DNA from: Nitrosospira sp. 56-18
Lineage (GTDB): Bacteria; Pseudomonadota; Gammaproteobacteria; Burkholderiales; Nitrosomonadaceae
Length of the DNA stretch: 64,000 nt
Direction: 5' to 3'
Assembly (NCBI GenBank): GCA_001899235.1
Contig: MKVR01000020.1
Span: forward strand, 1-64,000
Shown: positions 46,061 through 56,108 of the stretch, one piece after another
How the letters are laid out: the number at the start of each line of letters is the position of its first letter
Position numbering within the stretch: the first letter of the stretch is position 1
Notes under the pieces: model-generated
Told to the model about the DNA's origin: nothing
The model's input: the letters and a program-made list of their open reading frames with translations, nothing else
Database searches by the model: none
Position numbers and translations under genes: made by a program

Positions 46061-46303
46061 TTATCCCCCGCCTACCGCGACTACAATTTCCAGCCGGTCT
46101 CCGTCCGCCAGCATTGGCTGATCGAATTTGCTGCGAGGCACGATCTCGCCATTGCGTTCCACGGCGATACGCTTGCCGTGCAGGCCCATATGCTCCAGCA
46201 ATTGAGTGATATTCAAAATCTGGTGATCCGGCTTTGATGCCATGCCCGTTTCTTGTGGCAGGGGGATGCGCTGAGGTTGACCGTTGACGATAAGTTGTAT
46301 CAT
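46061..46303 (-). CDS. thiS: Sulfur carrier protein ThiS
   Basis: An 80-residue beta-grasp protein whose C-terminal Gly-Gly (VAVGGG) carries the sulfur for thiazole formation. Start ATG 46303 gives MIQLIVNGQPQRIPLP, the family opening; the longer frame to 46360 is unlikely. A short insertion (about 18-30: QETGMASKPDHQI) makes it longer than the usual 65 residues. It is followed after 52 bp by thiG. No TPP riboswitch was found upstream. Confidence 0.9.
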   Translation of the reverse strand: MIQLIVNGQPQRIPLPQETGMASKPDHQILNITQLLEHMGLHGKRIAVERNGEIVPRSKFDQPMLADGDRLEIVVAVGGG

Positions 46304-46576
46304 TTTCGAAAATGAGAAAATGGATATTGCCATGCGCTCATGGCCCGGCTTCCTGTGCAATTATACGGGGCGGCGTCTGCATAGTCGATCATCCGGGGTT
46401 CATACATCAAACACGCGACAGCGAGCCTTCGCCAGCATGGCACATAATCATATTTGTACTGTTTCCCCTCCCATGGCCGCCAGCCTCGCTCCAGTGGGAT
46501 CTCTATACCGGGAACCAGATGAAAGGAGATCCCGTAAGGATATGATTGCCGGGAAGTAGGTTCACGCGTTCCGTTG

Positions 46577-46582
46577 TATAAT
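46577..46582 (+). promoter_or_regulatory. -10 box before tRNA-Gly
   Basis: A perfect TATAAT 13 bp upstream of the tRNA start, a usual distance for a tRNA promoter. A clear -35 at 16-18 bp spacing was not found. Confidence 0.45.
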
Positions 46583-46594
46583 CTTCCCCGCCTT

Positions 46595-46668
46595 GCGGGT
46601 GTAGCTCAATGGCAGAGCAGAAGCTTCCCAAGCTTACGACGAGGGTTCGATTCCCTTCACCCGCTCCA
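46595..46668 (+). tRNA. tRNA-Gly (anticodon CCC)
   Basis: A 74-nt cloverleaf with acceptor GCGGGTG/CACCCGC, D arm GCTCAATGGCAGAGC, anticodon loop TTCCCAA (anticodon CCC), T arm AGGG-TTCGATT-CCCT and an encoded TCCA 3-prime end. A TATAAT lies at 46577-46582 just upstream. Confidence 0.95.
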
Positions 46669-46933
46669 GTTCAACAATTCAGGGACTTCCAAGGAAATCC
46701 AGGGAGCTTGTAAGTCCTTGTGGTGGATTGGCCGTGATCGCCATATCAGCGTTGCTTCAAATTACCGATGGCCTGGCCCCGATGAAGCATAGCGTATCGA
46801 CAACGGGTTGGGTAATACGGGTGATATCCAGAAAATAAAGGACACCAGTCATCTTATGGGCGATTCCGCACCCAGCGGAAAGCTGGAGTCGACCCGCGGA
46901 TCGTTCGCGGTCTGAATCTATAAGGAGCCACTC

Positions 46934-47701
46934 ATGAATATTACCTACAACTTCAAGGGACAAGTTGCATTGGTTACCGGCGCAGCGTCAGGCATGGGAT
47001 TCGCTACGGCAAGGGCTTTCGCTCACGCAGGGGCTGCTGTCACTTTGGCGGACATTAGCGAGGATGCCCTGCAGAAAGCCGTGGAAGAGATCAAGTCGCT
47101 GGGTGTCAATGCTATTGGCGTGCTCTGCGACGTATCCGACGAGGCCCAGGTAGCGGCAATGGTAGAACGCACGGTCGCTACTTTTGGCCGTCTTGACGCC
47201 GCTTTCAATAATGCCGGCATCCAGGTTCCTTCCTCGGAGGTGGCAGACCAATCTGCGGCGGATTATGATCGGGTGAACGGCGTCAACCTGCGCGGCGTCT
47301 GGGCATGCATGAAGCACGAACTCCAACAGATGCGAAAGCAAGGCAGCGGAGCGATCGTCAACTGCTCGTCGATCGGTGGGCTGGTCGGGCGAGCGCTGCT
47401 TGCGGCTTATCACGGCTCCAAGCATGGCGTGATTGGCTTGACGCGTAGCGCGGCGCTCGAATACGCCGCGCGCGGCATACGCGTCAATGCCGTTTGCCCC
47501 GGCACGATCGACACGCCGATGGTATCGAGGATGCTGGAAACAGGCATGCTTGCAATAGACGACCTCTTGCGTGATCTCCCCATGAAGCGCCTGGGGCGCG
47601 GCGAAGAAATCGCCGATGCGGTGCTCTGGCTGTGCAGCCCGGGCTCGACATTCGTGACTGGGCAAGCATTGGCCATCGATGGCGGCTTTACCGCGCAATG
47701 A
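46934..47701 (+). CDS. SDR-family oxidoreductase
   Basis: A 255-residue classical short-chain dehydrogenase. It has the NAD(P) motif TGAASGMGFATARAF (15-29), NNAGIQ (about 91-96), the catalytic Ser in NCSSIGGLVGRALLAAYHGSKHG (Ser near 143, Tyr about 157, Lys about 161), and ends in GQALAIDGGFTAQ, typical of the glucose 1-dehydrogenase/BKR-like subgroup. Asp at LADIS favours NAD(H). Monocistronic; the substrate cannot be told from sequence. It starts after GGAG near 46924. Confidence 0.9.
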   Translation: MNITYNFKGQVALVTGAASGMGFATARAFAHAGAAVTLADISEDALQKAVEEIKSLGVNAIGVLCDVSDEAQVAAMVERTVATFGRLDAAFNNAGIQVPSSEVADQSAADYDRVNGVNLRGVWACMKHELQQMRKQGSGAIVNCSSIGGLVGRALLAAYHGSKHGVIGLTRSAALEYAARGIRVNAVCPGTIDTPMVSRMLETGMLAIDDLLRDLPMKRLGRGEEIADAVLWLCSPGSTFVTGQALAIDGGFTAQ

Positions 47702-47932
47702 TGACTGGAGCATGATCCGCCGCGACAACTGGATTGTAAGCACCCGCTCCAATCGCCACCGTGCTTGGTGCATGCTGGGCACAGTGTATTTGCAGCATTC
47801 TTTTTAGACAGGTTGCCAGACAGCGTAGCGGGCCTCCTCTCATGCTCGCCTATCATGCCGAAGGTGCGCAACCAGGCGGGCACTCAGCTGCTGGCCACGG
47901 ACAAGTCACCCGGCGCCTCGCCTTGATTCAGA

Positions 47933-48133
47933 TTACGCGAACATAGGAATAGTACGGCTGATGTACCAGTTCACGAACCGCCCCTTGGATGGGGCATCCA
48001 GAAGGTCATCAAATACAGCGCCCGGCACATTTCTGTAGTCGTAAGTGTCTCCATCGATATAGCGCAGCCGCAACGTTCTGCTGCGCGCGTCGTAGCCGCC
48101 GGCCGCAATGCTGCTGGAATTGAACATGATCAT
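47933..48133 (-). CDS. KTSC-domain protein
   Basis: A small protein of about 66 residues from ATG 48133 (the frame extends to a TTG at 48157). It has the KTSC pattern: NSSSIAAGGYDARSRTLRLRYIDGDTYDYRNVPGAVFDDLLDAPSKGRFVNWYI. KTSC domains are common small domains of unknown function, sometimes attached to phage or nucleic-acid proteins. It is divergent from mutY. Confidence 0.8.
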   Translation of the reverse strand: MIMFNSSSIAAGGYDARSRTLRLRYIDGDTYDYRNVPGAVFDDLLDAPSKGRFVNWYISRTIPMFA

Positions 48134-48303
48134 CGGTATCTCGCGCGCACCCGACAATTAATCACCTATATGCTGTAAGCTAATCTTCGGGCAGCTTCGT
48201 TGCTATTTGCCCGGTAGTTGGTCGCCGTCTCCGAACTTTCTATCAAACCCTGTTTTTGACCCAAATATCTATCTGCGTGCAATTGACACGTATCCGCTAA
48301 AGA

Positions 48304-49440
48304 ATGCCTGATAAGAATATGCCTGAGTTCGCTGCCAAACTGATAGATTGGCACGGACTCCATGGCCGCAAAAACCTGCCATGGCAGAATACGCGCGACC
48401 CCTACGCTATCTGGATTTCTGAAATCATGCTGCAGCAGACGCAGGTGTCGACAGTCATTCCTTATTACGCGCGGTTCCTGCAACGCTACCCGGATATCGG
48501 CGCACTGGCGGCCGCGTCTCTCGACGATGTGCTGGCGCAGTGGAGCGGTCTTGGTTATTACTCCCGTGGAAGGAATCTGCACAAGGCTGCGCGCCGGATC
48601 GTCGAAGATCACGGAGGGAAGTTTCCAGATAAAGCCGATGCTATACAGGGGCTTCCGGGCGTGGGACGTTCCACCGCCGCGGCCATTGCCGTATTTGCTT
48701 ACGGAAAACGCCATGCGATACTCGATGGGAACGTCAAGCGCATCCTGGCGCGATACTTCGGGATGGACGGTTACCCCGGGGTGAAAACGAACGAGCGGCG
48801 CCTGTGGGAAAAGGCAGAGGAACTTCTGCCGGACCCGGGAGGCGCGGGAATGGGCAATCATATCGAGGTTTATACGCAGGCGTTGATGGATCTGGGCGCC
48901 ACCGTCTGCACGCGCGCCCGGCCGAAGTGCGCGGTATGTCCCCTGCGGGAGGGTTGCCTGGCTTTCCGCGAATCCCGTGTACGGGAACTCCCCATGCGCA
49001 GACCGGGAAAGAGGCTTCCGGAAAGGAAAACTTCCTTGCTGATATTGATCAGGCAAGGAAAAATCCTGCTTGAAAAGCGCTTGCCTGCCGGAGTCTGGGC
49101 AAGCTTGTGGTGCTTTCCGGAAATGCCGGGTGACGAAGATACGCATGCGTATTGCAACCGCTGTTTCAATATGGAAGTCGGACTTCTACCACCCATGGAC
49201 GAATTTCATCATACCTTCACTCACTTCAGGCTGAAAATCCGGCCCTTGCCGCTTCAGGTCGTCTCCCTCTCGCCAGAGATCGCGGAAGGGGATGCGGGAG
49301 TAAAATGGTTCACGCCGGATGAGGCACTCGGCGCCGCAATTCCTGCGCCGGTAAGAAAGCTGTTTGCAAGAATCGATGACTCCAGGACGGTATCCCGCGT
49401 GTTGTGGCACTCTTCGTACTCTTTGGAACATGCGAAATAG
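48304..49440 (+). CDS. mutY: A/G-specific adenine glycosylase MutY
   Basis: A 378-residue base-excision enzyme that removes adenine opposite 8-oxoguanine. Helix-hairpin-helix and catalytic segment LPGVGRSTAAAIAVFAYGKRHAILDGNVKRILAR (Asp in ILDGN), preceded by WISEIMLQQTQV. The [4Fe-4S] loop is C-x6-C-x2-C-x5-C (CTRARPKCAVCPLREGC). The C-terminal NUDIX-like domain (about 230-370) recognises 8-oxoG (FHHTFTHFRL). The start is ATG 48304, with a second ATG at 48319 possible. Followed by a 5-formyl-THF cyclo-ligase gene. Confidence 0.95.
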   Translation: MPDKNMPEFAAKLIDWHGLHGRKNLPWQNTRDPYAIWISEIMLQQTQVSTVIPYYARFLQRYPDIGALAAASLDDVLAQWSGLGYYSRGRNLHKAARRIVEDHGGKFPDKADAIQGLPGVGRSTAAAIAVFAYGKRHAILDGNVKRILARYFGMDGYPGVKTNERRLWEKAEELLPDPGGAGMGNHIEVYTQALMDLGATVCTRARPKCAVCPLREGCLAFRESRVRELPMRRPGKRLPERKTSLLILIRQGKILLEKRLPAGVWASLWCFPEMPGDEDTHAYCNRCFNMEVGLLPPMDEFHHTFTHFRLKIRPLPLQVVSLSPEIAEGDAGVKWFTPDEALGAAIPAPVRKLFARIDDSRTVSRVLWHSSYSLEHAK

Positions 49441-49466
49441 CGGTCAGTCATTTTATATTGGAACGG

Positions 49467-50114
49467 ATGGAGCGGTTCGGCAAGGTAATGGATAACTGGC
49501 GGGAGTGGAGAAAGCAGCGCCGCGCCGAGTTGATGGCGCTGAGAGAAGCCGTGCCGGAGGATGACTATTATCGCTGGAACACTGCCATCACGGAATCGCT
49601 GAGATGCGGCTTTCCATGGCTACGAAGCGTTGCGGTAGGATTTTGCTGGCCCCATCGCGGAGAATATGATCCCCGTCCGATGATGGATTTTATCCTTCGG
49701 CATGGTGCTATCGCTGCGTTGCCGGAAGTGGCCGGGAAGCATGAACCATTGAAATTTCGCCAGTGGTGGGGCGACGCACCGATGAAAACGGGTGCTTATG
49801 GCATCCCTGTTCCCGATGCTACTCCCCTGGTTTCCGTGGGAGCAATGGTCATACCGATGGTCGGGTTCGATCAAAGGGGCTTCCGCCTGGGCTATGGGAG
49901 CGGTTATTTTGACCGTACGCTGGCTTCCAGCGTACCGCGGCCGGTGGCGATCGGCGTAGCATTCGAAATAGCACGGCTGGCGGACTTGCATCCACAGCCG
50001 CACGATATTCCAATGGACTTTGTCGTGACTGAAGCCGGCATATATCGGACCGCAGGAAACAGCCTTGCCCCGGTTTCCGCCGAGGAATGCGCCGCGGCGA
50101 ATTACCGGAATTAG
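49467..50114 (+). CDS. 5-formyltetrahydrofolate cyclo-ligase
   Basis: About 215 residues from ATG 49467. It converts 5-formyl-THF to 5,10-methenyl-THF with ATP. Family features: KQRRAELMALREAVPEDD at the N-terminus, WPHRGEYDPRPMM, GAYGIPVP, and the ATP-binding MVGFDQRGFRLGYGSGYFDRTLA. It lies 26 bp after mutY and is convergent with ubiX. The longer frame from 49404 overlaps mutY and lacks family similarity there. Confidence 0.93.
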   Translation: MERFGKVMDNWREWRKQRRAELMALREAVPEDDYYRWNTAITESLRCGFPWLRSVAVGFCWPHRGEYDPRPMMDFILRHGAIAALPEVAGKHEPLKFRQWWGDAPMKTGAYGIPVPDATPLVSVGAMVIPMVGFDQRGFRLGYGSGYFDRTLASSVPRPVAIGVAFEIARLADLHPQPHDIPMDFVVTEAGIYRTAGNSLAPVSAEECAAANYRN

Positions 50115-50142
50115 AAGCAGCCACCATCCCACCGGTACGGAA

Positions 50143-50781
50143 TCAATCCTTTCCGATTCGGCTTGCCTGATTGTCCTCGCCCCACCGGGGTGCAAGGGAA
50201 TGGCTTACCCCGAGATGATCCAGTATCCGCGCCACTATAAAATCGACTATATCCTGCACGGTTGCCGGCTGGTTATAAAATCCCGGGTTTGCCGGCAGGA
50301 TCACCGCCCCATTACGCGCAAGCCGCAACATGTTTTCAAGGTGGATTGCGGAAAACGGCGTCTCGCGGGGGACCAGGATCAGCTTGCGGTTTTCCTTCAG
50401 CGTGACGTCCGCCGCGCGCTCTATCAATCTTTGGCTCAATCCGGCGGCAATGGCGGCAAGCGTACCCATGGTACAGGGGCAAACCACCATCGCATCCGGT
50501 GGATTAGAACCCGAGGCAACGGGAGCAAACCACTCCTCCCGCCCGAAAACCCGAAGCTGTCCTTCCGCAGCATTGAACCGCTCGCGAAACAGTTGTTCCG
50601 CCTCGCGGGGACGGGACGGCAGCGCCAGCTGCAATTCCTGGTGGGCGACAATCTGCGCCGCCTGCGAATAAAGCAGGTAAACGCGATGTCCGCCCGCCAG
50701 CAGCAGTTCCAGCAAACGCAGGCCATAAAGCATGCCTGATGCGCCGGTATAAGCCAATGTGATAGTTTTACGCGCCTCCAT
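50143..50781 (-). CDS. ubiX: Flavin prenyltransferase UbiX
   Basis: A 212-residue enzyme that makes prenylated FMN, the cofactor of the UbiD decarboxylase of ubiquinone synthesis. Family motifs: LAYTGASGMLYGLRLLELL at the N-terminus, VASGSNPPDAMVVCPCTMGTLAAIAAGLSQRLIERAADVTLKENRKLILVPRETPFSAIHLENMLRLA, and VILPANPGFYNQP. The Arg/Glu residues of KENRKL and PRETP belong to the active site. Adjacent to rapZ on the same strand, without clear functional link. Confidence 0.95.
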   Translation of the reverse strand: MEARKTITLAYTGASGMLYGLRLLELLLAGGHRVYLLYSQAAQIVAHQELQLALPSRPREAEQLFRERFNAAEGQLRVFGREEWFAPVASGSNPPDAMVVCPCTMGTLAAIAAGLSQRLIERAADVTLKENRKLILVPRETPFSAIHLENMLRLARNGAVILPANPGFYNQPATVQDIVDFIVARILDHLGVSHSLAPRWGEDNQASRIGKD

Positions 50782-50878
50782 TCAACAAGCCGATCGCATA
50801 GTAGTCATTCCGTCACATCGTCATTAAAATTCCTGCTGGCGCTCTTTAAGGAAGAACTGTAGCCCGCTCGACTTGCAG

Positions 50879-51718
50879 CTATTGATTGAGCTCCCGATGG
50901 CGCACCAGCACCTGGTTACTCCCGCCGAAATGGCGCGCCAGGCGTTCCGCGAAATAGACCGAGCGGTGCCTTCCCCCGGTACAGCCAATAGCCACGGTCA
51001 GATAATTCCGGTTATCACGGATGAAGCACGGCAGCCAGTCGTCGACAAAGCGCCTGATGTCCCCGTACATTCGATTCGCATCGGGCACGGCATCGAGAAA
51101 CTGGACTACAGCGTGGTCTTTTCCGGTGAGCGGCCGCAACGCGGCCTCATAATGGGGATTAGGCAGGCATCGGACATCGAATACCATGTCCGAATCCAGC
51201 GGAATGCCATGCTTGAAACCGAAAGACTGAAAAAAAAGCGTGAGGCACGCGTGATCGAGACCGACGAAATCCCTGACCCACGCCCGCAGAGTGCTCGGAC
51301 TCAGGTCGCTGGTATCGATACGGTTGGCGAGATCGTGTATTTCGACCAGCATTTCCCGTTCCGCCTGTATGCATTCAGGCAAAGTTGAATGCGCGTCGCT
51401 GAGCGGATGGCGGCGGCGGGTTTCGGAAAACCGCTTTACCAGCGTCTCGGTTTTGGCCTCAAGGAATAGCAGATGCACATCCATACCCTGGTGTTTCAAA
51501 TCAGCCAATTGCTGCGGCAACAACGGCAGTGTCTCGCGGCTGCGGGCATCGATGCTGACGGCCGTTCGCTGATGGCCGGACTCCTTCAAGTAAAGGGTAA
51601 CCTCGCTCAGCAGGCTGGCGGGAAGATTGTCCACGCAATAATAGCCGCTATCCTCAAGAACGGTAAGCGCGATGCTTTTACCGGATCCTGCCAGGCCGCT
51701 GATGACAATCAATCGCAT
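50879..51718 (-). CDS. rapZ: RNase adapter protein RapZ
   Basis: A 279-residue nucleotide-binding protein; in E. coli RapZ guides RNase E to the small RNA GlmZ and so controls glucosamine-6-phosphate synthesis. Walker A is [13 protein letters not shown] (6-18), followed by VDNLPASLL, and the C-terminal domain has [20 protein letters not shown] and the conserved [16 protein letters not shown]. It follows hprK by 119 bp, a common betaproteobacterial arrangement. Confidence 0.95.
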   Translation of the reverse strand: MRLIVISGLAGSGKSIALTVLEDSGYYCVDNLPASLLSEVTLYLKESGHQRTAVSIDARSRETLPLLPQQLADLKHQGMDVHLLFLEAKTETLVKRFSETRRRHPLSDAHSTLPECIQAEREMLVEIHDLANRIDTSDLSPSTLRAWVRDFVGLDHACLTLFFQSFGFKHGIPLDSDMVFDVRCLPNPHYEAALRPLTGKDHAVVQFLDAVPDANRMYGDIRRFVDDWLPCFIRDNRNYLTVAIGCTGGRHRSVYFAERLARHFGGSNQVLVRHRELNQ

Positions 51719-51837
51719 GCTATCGGCTCGGGGGTGAGGGGGGTTGCAACGAACGGTTCACGTTCTTGCCTTGCACGATCATGCAGCGAAGCTTCCCGCT
51801 TGCGCTGAACCCGCTCAGAGATTTTCTCTTTCCAGTG

Positions 51838-52785
51838 CTATTCCAGTTTCCCATTCTCCATCTCATCCTGATGCCGGGTAAGAAATTCCTGGGCGCTATC
51901 GATGCCTCGCAACTGCAGCACATAATTACGAACCGCGGCTTCCACCAACACGGCCAGATTGCGGCCGGCAGCTACGGGAATGATGACTTTACGGACATTG
52001 ACATCGAGAATACTTTCGCTGACATCATTGATCGGTAATCGTTCCAGGGAGCTCAAATCAGCGCTGCTCGGTTTTTGAAGATGGACGATGAGCTTCATGT
52101 TCTTCTTGCGGCGCACTGCGGTCTCGCCAAAGATGGTGCGAATATTCAGCATGCCCAATCCACGCACCTCAAGGAAATCGCGCAGCATGGGCGGGCAACA
52201 TCCTTCCAGGGTTTCCGGCGCGATCCGGTAGAGCTCGACCACATCGTCCGCCACCAGGCCGTGCCCGCGGCTCACCAGTTCAAGGGCCAATTCGCTTTTG
52301 CCTACGCCACTATCGCCGGTAATCATCACCCCCAATCCCAGTACGTCCAGCAGGACGCCATGCCGATTGGTGGAGGGGGCGAGGACGCGCCCCAAATAGG
52401 GGCGCAGCAGCCAGATTACTTCCAGGCTGGAAAGAGGGGAACAGAAAAGAGGAATGGCAGCCGAATTCGCCAGCGTCTCTATGGAAGCTGGCATGGCGGC
52501 TCCGCCGGTGATGATGAAACACCATAACCGGCTCCCAGCAAGGCGCTGCATGTGCTGTTCCAGAGAAGCGGGAGCAAGGCCGTTGAGATAATTGACTTCC
52601 GTATCACCCAATACCTGTATCCAGTTCGGATGAATGAAATTAAGATGTCCGATTACGCCCTGCGTGGATTTCGCGATATCCTCATCGTCGAGATACTTCT
52701 CTCCGCCGTCCTGGCCCGCAAGCCAGATCAATCCCAGCTTCTGCCGCTTATCCTCGAAGAACTGCGAAATTTTGATTTGCGACAT
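51838..52785 (-). CDS. hprK: HPr kinase/phosphorylase
   Basis: A 315-residue enzyme that phosphorylates and dephosphorylates HPr on Ser. P-loop GDSGVGKSELALELVSRGHGLVADDVVEL (GDSGVGKS near 156-163), with the HprK signature EVRGLGMLNIRTIFGETAVR (near 200-219). It sits between hpf and rapZ in the rpoN region. A ptsN gene (EIIA-Ntr) often found next to it is not present here. Confidence 0.95.
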   Translation of the reverse strand: MSQIKISQFFEDKRQKLGLIWLAGQDGGEKYLDDEDIAKSTQGVIGHLNFIHPNWIQVLGDTEVNYLNGLAPASLEQHMQRLAGSRLWCFIITGGAAMPASIETLANSAAIPLFCSPLSSLEVIWLLRPYLGRVLAPSTNRHGVLLDVLGLGVMITGDSGVGKSELALELVSRGHGLVADDVVELYRIAPETLEGCCPPMLRDFLEVRGLGMLNIRTIFGETAVRRKKNMKLIVHLQKPSSADLSSLERLPINDVSESILDVNVRKVIIPVAAGRNLAVLVEAAVRNYVLQLRGIDSAQEFLTRHQDEMENGKLE

Positions 52786-52911
52786 TCAATATCCGTCAGG
52801 AAAAGCAATCCGGTTCAAGAAACGGGGCGAAGCGAACAGATAACAGCAATGGAGCATGCGTGCGATCCACGAATCAACGTATCTCCTCTGCTCGCCTGCC
52901 CGCAACAAGGA

Positions 52912-53241
52912 TTATTCGGGCGTATTCACATCCTGGTTCTTCAGCGCACCGTTGCGATAACTCGCGTTCTTTTCCTTATGCTTCAGTATTTGCCGATCCA
53001 GCTTGTCCACCAGGCTATCGATGGAAGCATACATATCAGCGCCATCGGTTTCGACAAAAATATCCTTCCCGCGCACATGCACATTTGCCTCGGCCTTTTG
53101 CTTGAGCTTTTCCACCGAGAGAATCACGGTGACATCAATAACATGATCAAAATGACGGGTGATCTTGCTCAGCTTTGAAGTGACGTAGTCACGCATGGCC
53201 GGAGTTATTTCCACGTGATGACCGGTAAGGTTAAGATTCAT
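52912..53241 (-). CDS. hpf: Ribosome hibernation-promoting factor
   Basis: A 109-residue HPF/RaiA-family protein that binds ribosomes in stationary phase. Motifs: MNLNLTGHHVEITPAMRDYVTSKLSKITRHFDHVIDV and FVETDGADMYASIDSLVDKLDRQILKHKEK. It follows rpoN by 18 bp, as in many proteobacteria. Confidence 0.95.
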   Translation of the reverse strand: MNLNLTGHHVEITPAMRDYVTSKLSKITRHFDHVIDVTVILSVEKLKQKAEANVHVRGKDIFVETDGADMYASIDSLVDKLDRQILKHKEKNASYRNGALKNQDVNTPE

Positions 53242-53259
53242 TATGCCTCCTGGCTTGGA

Positions 53260-54741
53260 TTAAAAAGATTTACGAAGATTGACGGGAGGAATCTGAATGG
53301 ATTCCCGGTATTTTGCGACAGTCCTGCGGGCAACCACAATGCCCTGCTGCGCCAGAATTTCAGAGATCTTGGTATCGCTCAGCGGTTTTTTGGAATTCTC
53401 CGAACTGATCATCTGCTTGATCAGGGCTCTGATTGCCGTGGCGGAACACGCGCCGCCGGTATCCGTCCCCACATGGCTGCTGAAAAAATACTTCAATTCG
53501 AATATGCCGCGCGGCGTGTGCATGAATTTCTGCGTCGTCACACGCGATATTGTGGATTCATGCAGATCAAGAGAGTCCGCGATTTCCCGCAGCACCATGG
53601 GACGCATCGCCACTGCTCCGTGATCAAAGAATTGCCGCTGGCGCTCAACCACCGCTGCAGAAACCTTGAGGATAGTGGAGAAGCGCTGATGCACATTCTT
53701 GATCAGCCATTTCGCCTCGTGCAATTGCCCGGATAGCCTGCGGGCCGAGTCATCGTGGCTCCGTTTCAGGATATCAGCATAAAGCCGGTTGATCTTCAGC
53801 CGCGGCATGGCTTCCGGATTGAGGCTCGCTGTCCAGTTACCGCTGACCTTCGTGACAATCACGTCCGGGATGATGTAGCGCGCCACCGCAGAACTGAAGG
53901 CCGTGCCCGGCCGCGGATTCAGCCGGACGATCATCTGCTGGATGGAACGCAGGCACTCATCATCGCAATGCAGCAACTTCTTGATGGTGCAGAAATCCCT
54001 GGATGCCAGGCTTTCGAGATGTTTGTTCACCAGAAGCAGCGCCTGATCCCGATAGGGCGTGTCTTCCGGCAGAACACGCAGCTGCATGATCAGGCATTCC
54101 TTCAGGTTGCGGGCTCCTATACCGGGCGGATCCAGATGTTGCAGGTATTCGAGCGCGATGCGCAAGTCGTCGATGCCTATTCCGAGCTCTGGCGGCAGCA
54201 GGCCCGCGAGCTCTTCCAGATCCTGCACGAGGTATCCGTCGTCATTCAGGCTGTCGATCAGCAATCCGACTATTCTGCGATCTCGTTCCGGAATCTGGCT
54301 GAGACTGAGTTGCGAGAGAAGGTGTTCGCGCAAATTAGGCGGTTCCGCCGCCTGCTGCGGATACTCACGCTCCTCATCATCATCCCGGTAGTTGCGCGCG
54401 GCCCCTTCGTCGTTGAACCAGTCCTGCTCATCTGTCAGGCTATTCTTGGCTTCTGCATCAACGCCACCAGCAAGCATCTTTGCCTCGGCATCATCCTGGA
54501 TTTCAGGTAATGCAGAGGAAAGCGACTCGGTCTGATCGTCGAGCGGCGAGCTCCGATATTCGGCGCTCTCCCCACCGGAAACATCCTCCAGCTCCAAAAG
54601 CGGATTTTCCTGGACTATCCGCTCGATTTCCTGGCCCAGCTCGACCGTCGAGAGTTGCAGCAACCGGATCGACTCTTGCAGCTGCGGAGTAAGCGTCAAG
54701 TGCTGCGTCAGCTTAAACTGGAGAGTAGGTTTCATAAGCAT
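53260..54741 (-). CDS. rpoN: RNA polymerase sigma-54 factor
   Basis: A 493-residue sigma factor for -24/-12 promoters. The N-terminal activator region is LQFKLTQHLTLTPQLQESIRLLQLSTVELGQEIE, a central acidic linker (about 60-135) follows, and a core-binding domain with PPGIGARNLKECLIMQL is next. The C-terminal DNA-binding part has the helix-turn-helix near LDLHESTISRVTTQKFMHTPRGIFELKYFF and the RpoN box region VARRTVAKYRESIQIPP. The start is ATG 54741 or the ATG at 54735. Confidence 0.96.
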   Translation of the reverse strand: MLMKPTLQFKLTQHLTLTPQLQESIRLLQLSTVELGQEIERIVQENPLLELEDVSGGESAEYRSSPLDDQTESLSSALPEIQDDAEAKMLAGGVDAEAKNSLTDEQDWFNDEGAARNYRDDDEEREYPQQAAEPPNLREHLLSQLSLSQIPERDRRIVGLLIDSLNDDGYLVQDLEELAGLLPPELGIGIDDLRIALEYLQHLDPPGIGARNLKECLIMQLRVLPEDTPYRDQALLLVNKHLESLASRDFCTIKKLLHCDDECLRSIQQMIVRLNPRPGTAFSSAVARYIIPDVIVTKVSGNWTASLNPEAMPRLKINRLYADILKRSHDDSARRLSGQLHEAKWLIKNVHQRFSTILKVSAAVVERQRQFFDHGAVAMRPMVLREIADSLDLHESTISRVTTQKFMHTPRGIFELKYFFSSHVGTDTGGACSATAIRALIKQMISSENSKKPLSDTKISEILAQQGIVVARRTVAKYRESIQIPPVNLRKSF

Positions 54742-54784
54742 GGAAAAACAATGTTCTGACCAGATCCCTGCGAATCGACTTCTT

Positions 54785-55507
54785 TCAAAGCCGGAAATGT
54801 TCCCCCAGATATACTTTTCTCACATTTTCATTATAAATAATTTCATCAGGCCTGCCGCTTGCCAGTACCGTGCCGTCGCTGATGATGTATGCCCGGTCAC
54901 AGATACCCAATGTTTCCCGAACGTTATGGTCGGTAATGAGCACCCCGATCTCCCGCTCCCTGAGGAACTGTATAATTTTCTGGATATCCAGGACCGCGAT
55001 AGGATCGACACCCGCAAAAGGCTCATCCAGCAGAATGAAACGCGGACTGGTCGCCAGTGCCCGCGCAATTTCGACGCGTCGGCGCTCCCCTCCCGACAAG
55101 CTGATGCCAGGGTTGTTCCTTATATGGCTGATATGCAGATCATGCAGGAGCTCTTCAAGATGCTGCTGTATTTCATCGGCGGAATAACTCTTCAGTTCGA
55201 GCACTGCCCGTATATTATCGGCCACCGAAAGCCGCCGGAAAATCGATGCTTCCTGCGGCAGATAACTCAAGCCCAGGTGAGCGCGCTCGTGCATCGGCAT
55301 CTGGCTTAAATCGCGCCCATCCAGAAAAATGCTGCCGCCATCCACCGGCACCAACCCTACAATCATGTAGAAGCACGTCGTCTTGCCTGCGCCATTAGGG
55401 CCGAGCAGGCCGACCACTTCGCCGCTCGTCACTGACAGGGACGCATCCCGCACAACAGTGCGGGATTTGTAGCGTTTCTTCAAACCATCAGCCCTGAGCT
55501 CGCTCAT
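54785..55507 (-). CDS. lptB: LPS export ABC transporter ATPase LptB
   Basis: 240 residues from ATG 55507 (the frame extends to TTG 55522); AGG lies a few bases before. It powers extraction of lipopolysaccharide from the inner membrane. Walker [13 protein letters not shown]-loop LPQEASIFR, signature [15 protein letters not shown], Walker [17 protein letters not shown], and the switch His in [11 protein letters not shown]. Directly downstream of lptA, with rpoN next. Confidence 0.96.
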   Translation of the reverse strand: MSELRADGLKKRYKSRTVVRDASLSVTSGEVVGLLGPNGAGKTTCFYMIVGLVPVDGGSIFLDGRDLSQMPMHERAHLGLSYLPQEASIFRRLSVADNIRAVLELKSYSADEIQQHLEELLHDLHISHIRNNPGISLSGGERRRVEIARALATSPRFILLDEPFAGVDPIAVLDIQKIIQFLREREIGVLITDHNVRETLGICDRAYIISDGTVLASGRPDEIIYNENVRKVYLGEHFRL

Positions 55508-55538
55508 CTCTGCCTGAATCAATGCGGCCAGACTGATT

Positions 55539-56090
55539 TTATTGGTCTTCGGTGTTTGATTTCTGTTCCTTTCTTTTAGGTTGAATGACGGCCCTTACCC
55601 TCCCCTCCGATTGAACCGGGGTGCTTGCGCTTGCTTCGCCGCGACCATTTACCTGAAAGAATTCGCTGACCGCGTCGTAGGAAATATACTCCCCATGCAC
55701 CTCGTCGTGGCCTCGCCTTAATCTCGCCTTCTTGAAAAGCTGCACCTTGTCAGCCTTGCCATCATATTCCATGCGCTCGCTCCAACCTTCGACATATTCG
55801 TCCATTCCATCGCGCTTCTGCCGAAAACTGGCAAGATTTCCAAATGCGGTAGCATATTGAAAACCATTGGCGTCTTCCTTGACGATCATCTTGTCAGCCC
55901 GGATGGTGAGCGTTCCCTGAACGAGAACGACGTTTCCCATGAAAGTCGCAAGCTTGTTGGCATCCTGCACCGTGGCCTTATCGGCTTCGAGATGTACTGG
56001 CTTGTCGCGGTCGGCTCTTTCCGCCCAGGCGATCCCCATGGATGAGATCAAAAACCATGATATCAATATGGATATTATAGCCGGCATCAT
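55539..56090 (-). CDS. lptA: LPS periplasmic bridge protein LptA
   Basis: A 183-residue periplasmic OstA/LptA beta-jellyroll protein with a signal peptide (ending GIAWA). Domain segment [40 protein letters not shown] is the family hallmark. It links the inner-membrane complex (LptBFG-LptC) to the outer-membrane LptDE. The last 25 residues are charged and probably disordered. It lies between lptC (18 bp upstream) and lptB. Confidence 0.92.
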   Translation of the reverse strand: MMPAIISILISWFLISSMGIAWAERADRDKPVHLEADKATVQDANKLATFMGNVVLVQGTLTIRADKMIVKEDANGFQYATAFGNLASFRQKRDGMDEYVEGWSERMEYDGKADKVQLFKKARLRRGHDEVHGEYISYDAVSEFFQVNGRGEASASTPVQSEGRVRAVIQPKRKEQKSNTEDQ

Positions 56091-56108
56091 GTGATTCCAA
56101 TAGCGAAT

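Noticed and set aside
46304-46594. TPP riboswitch before thiS
   Set aside because: The conserved CTGAGA and ACCTGATC-type segments were not found on the minus strand.
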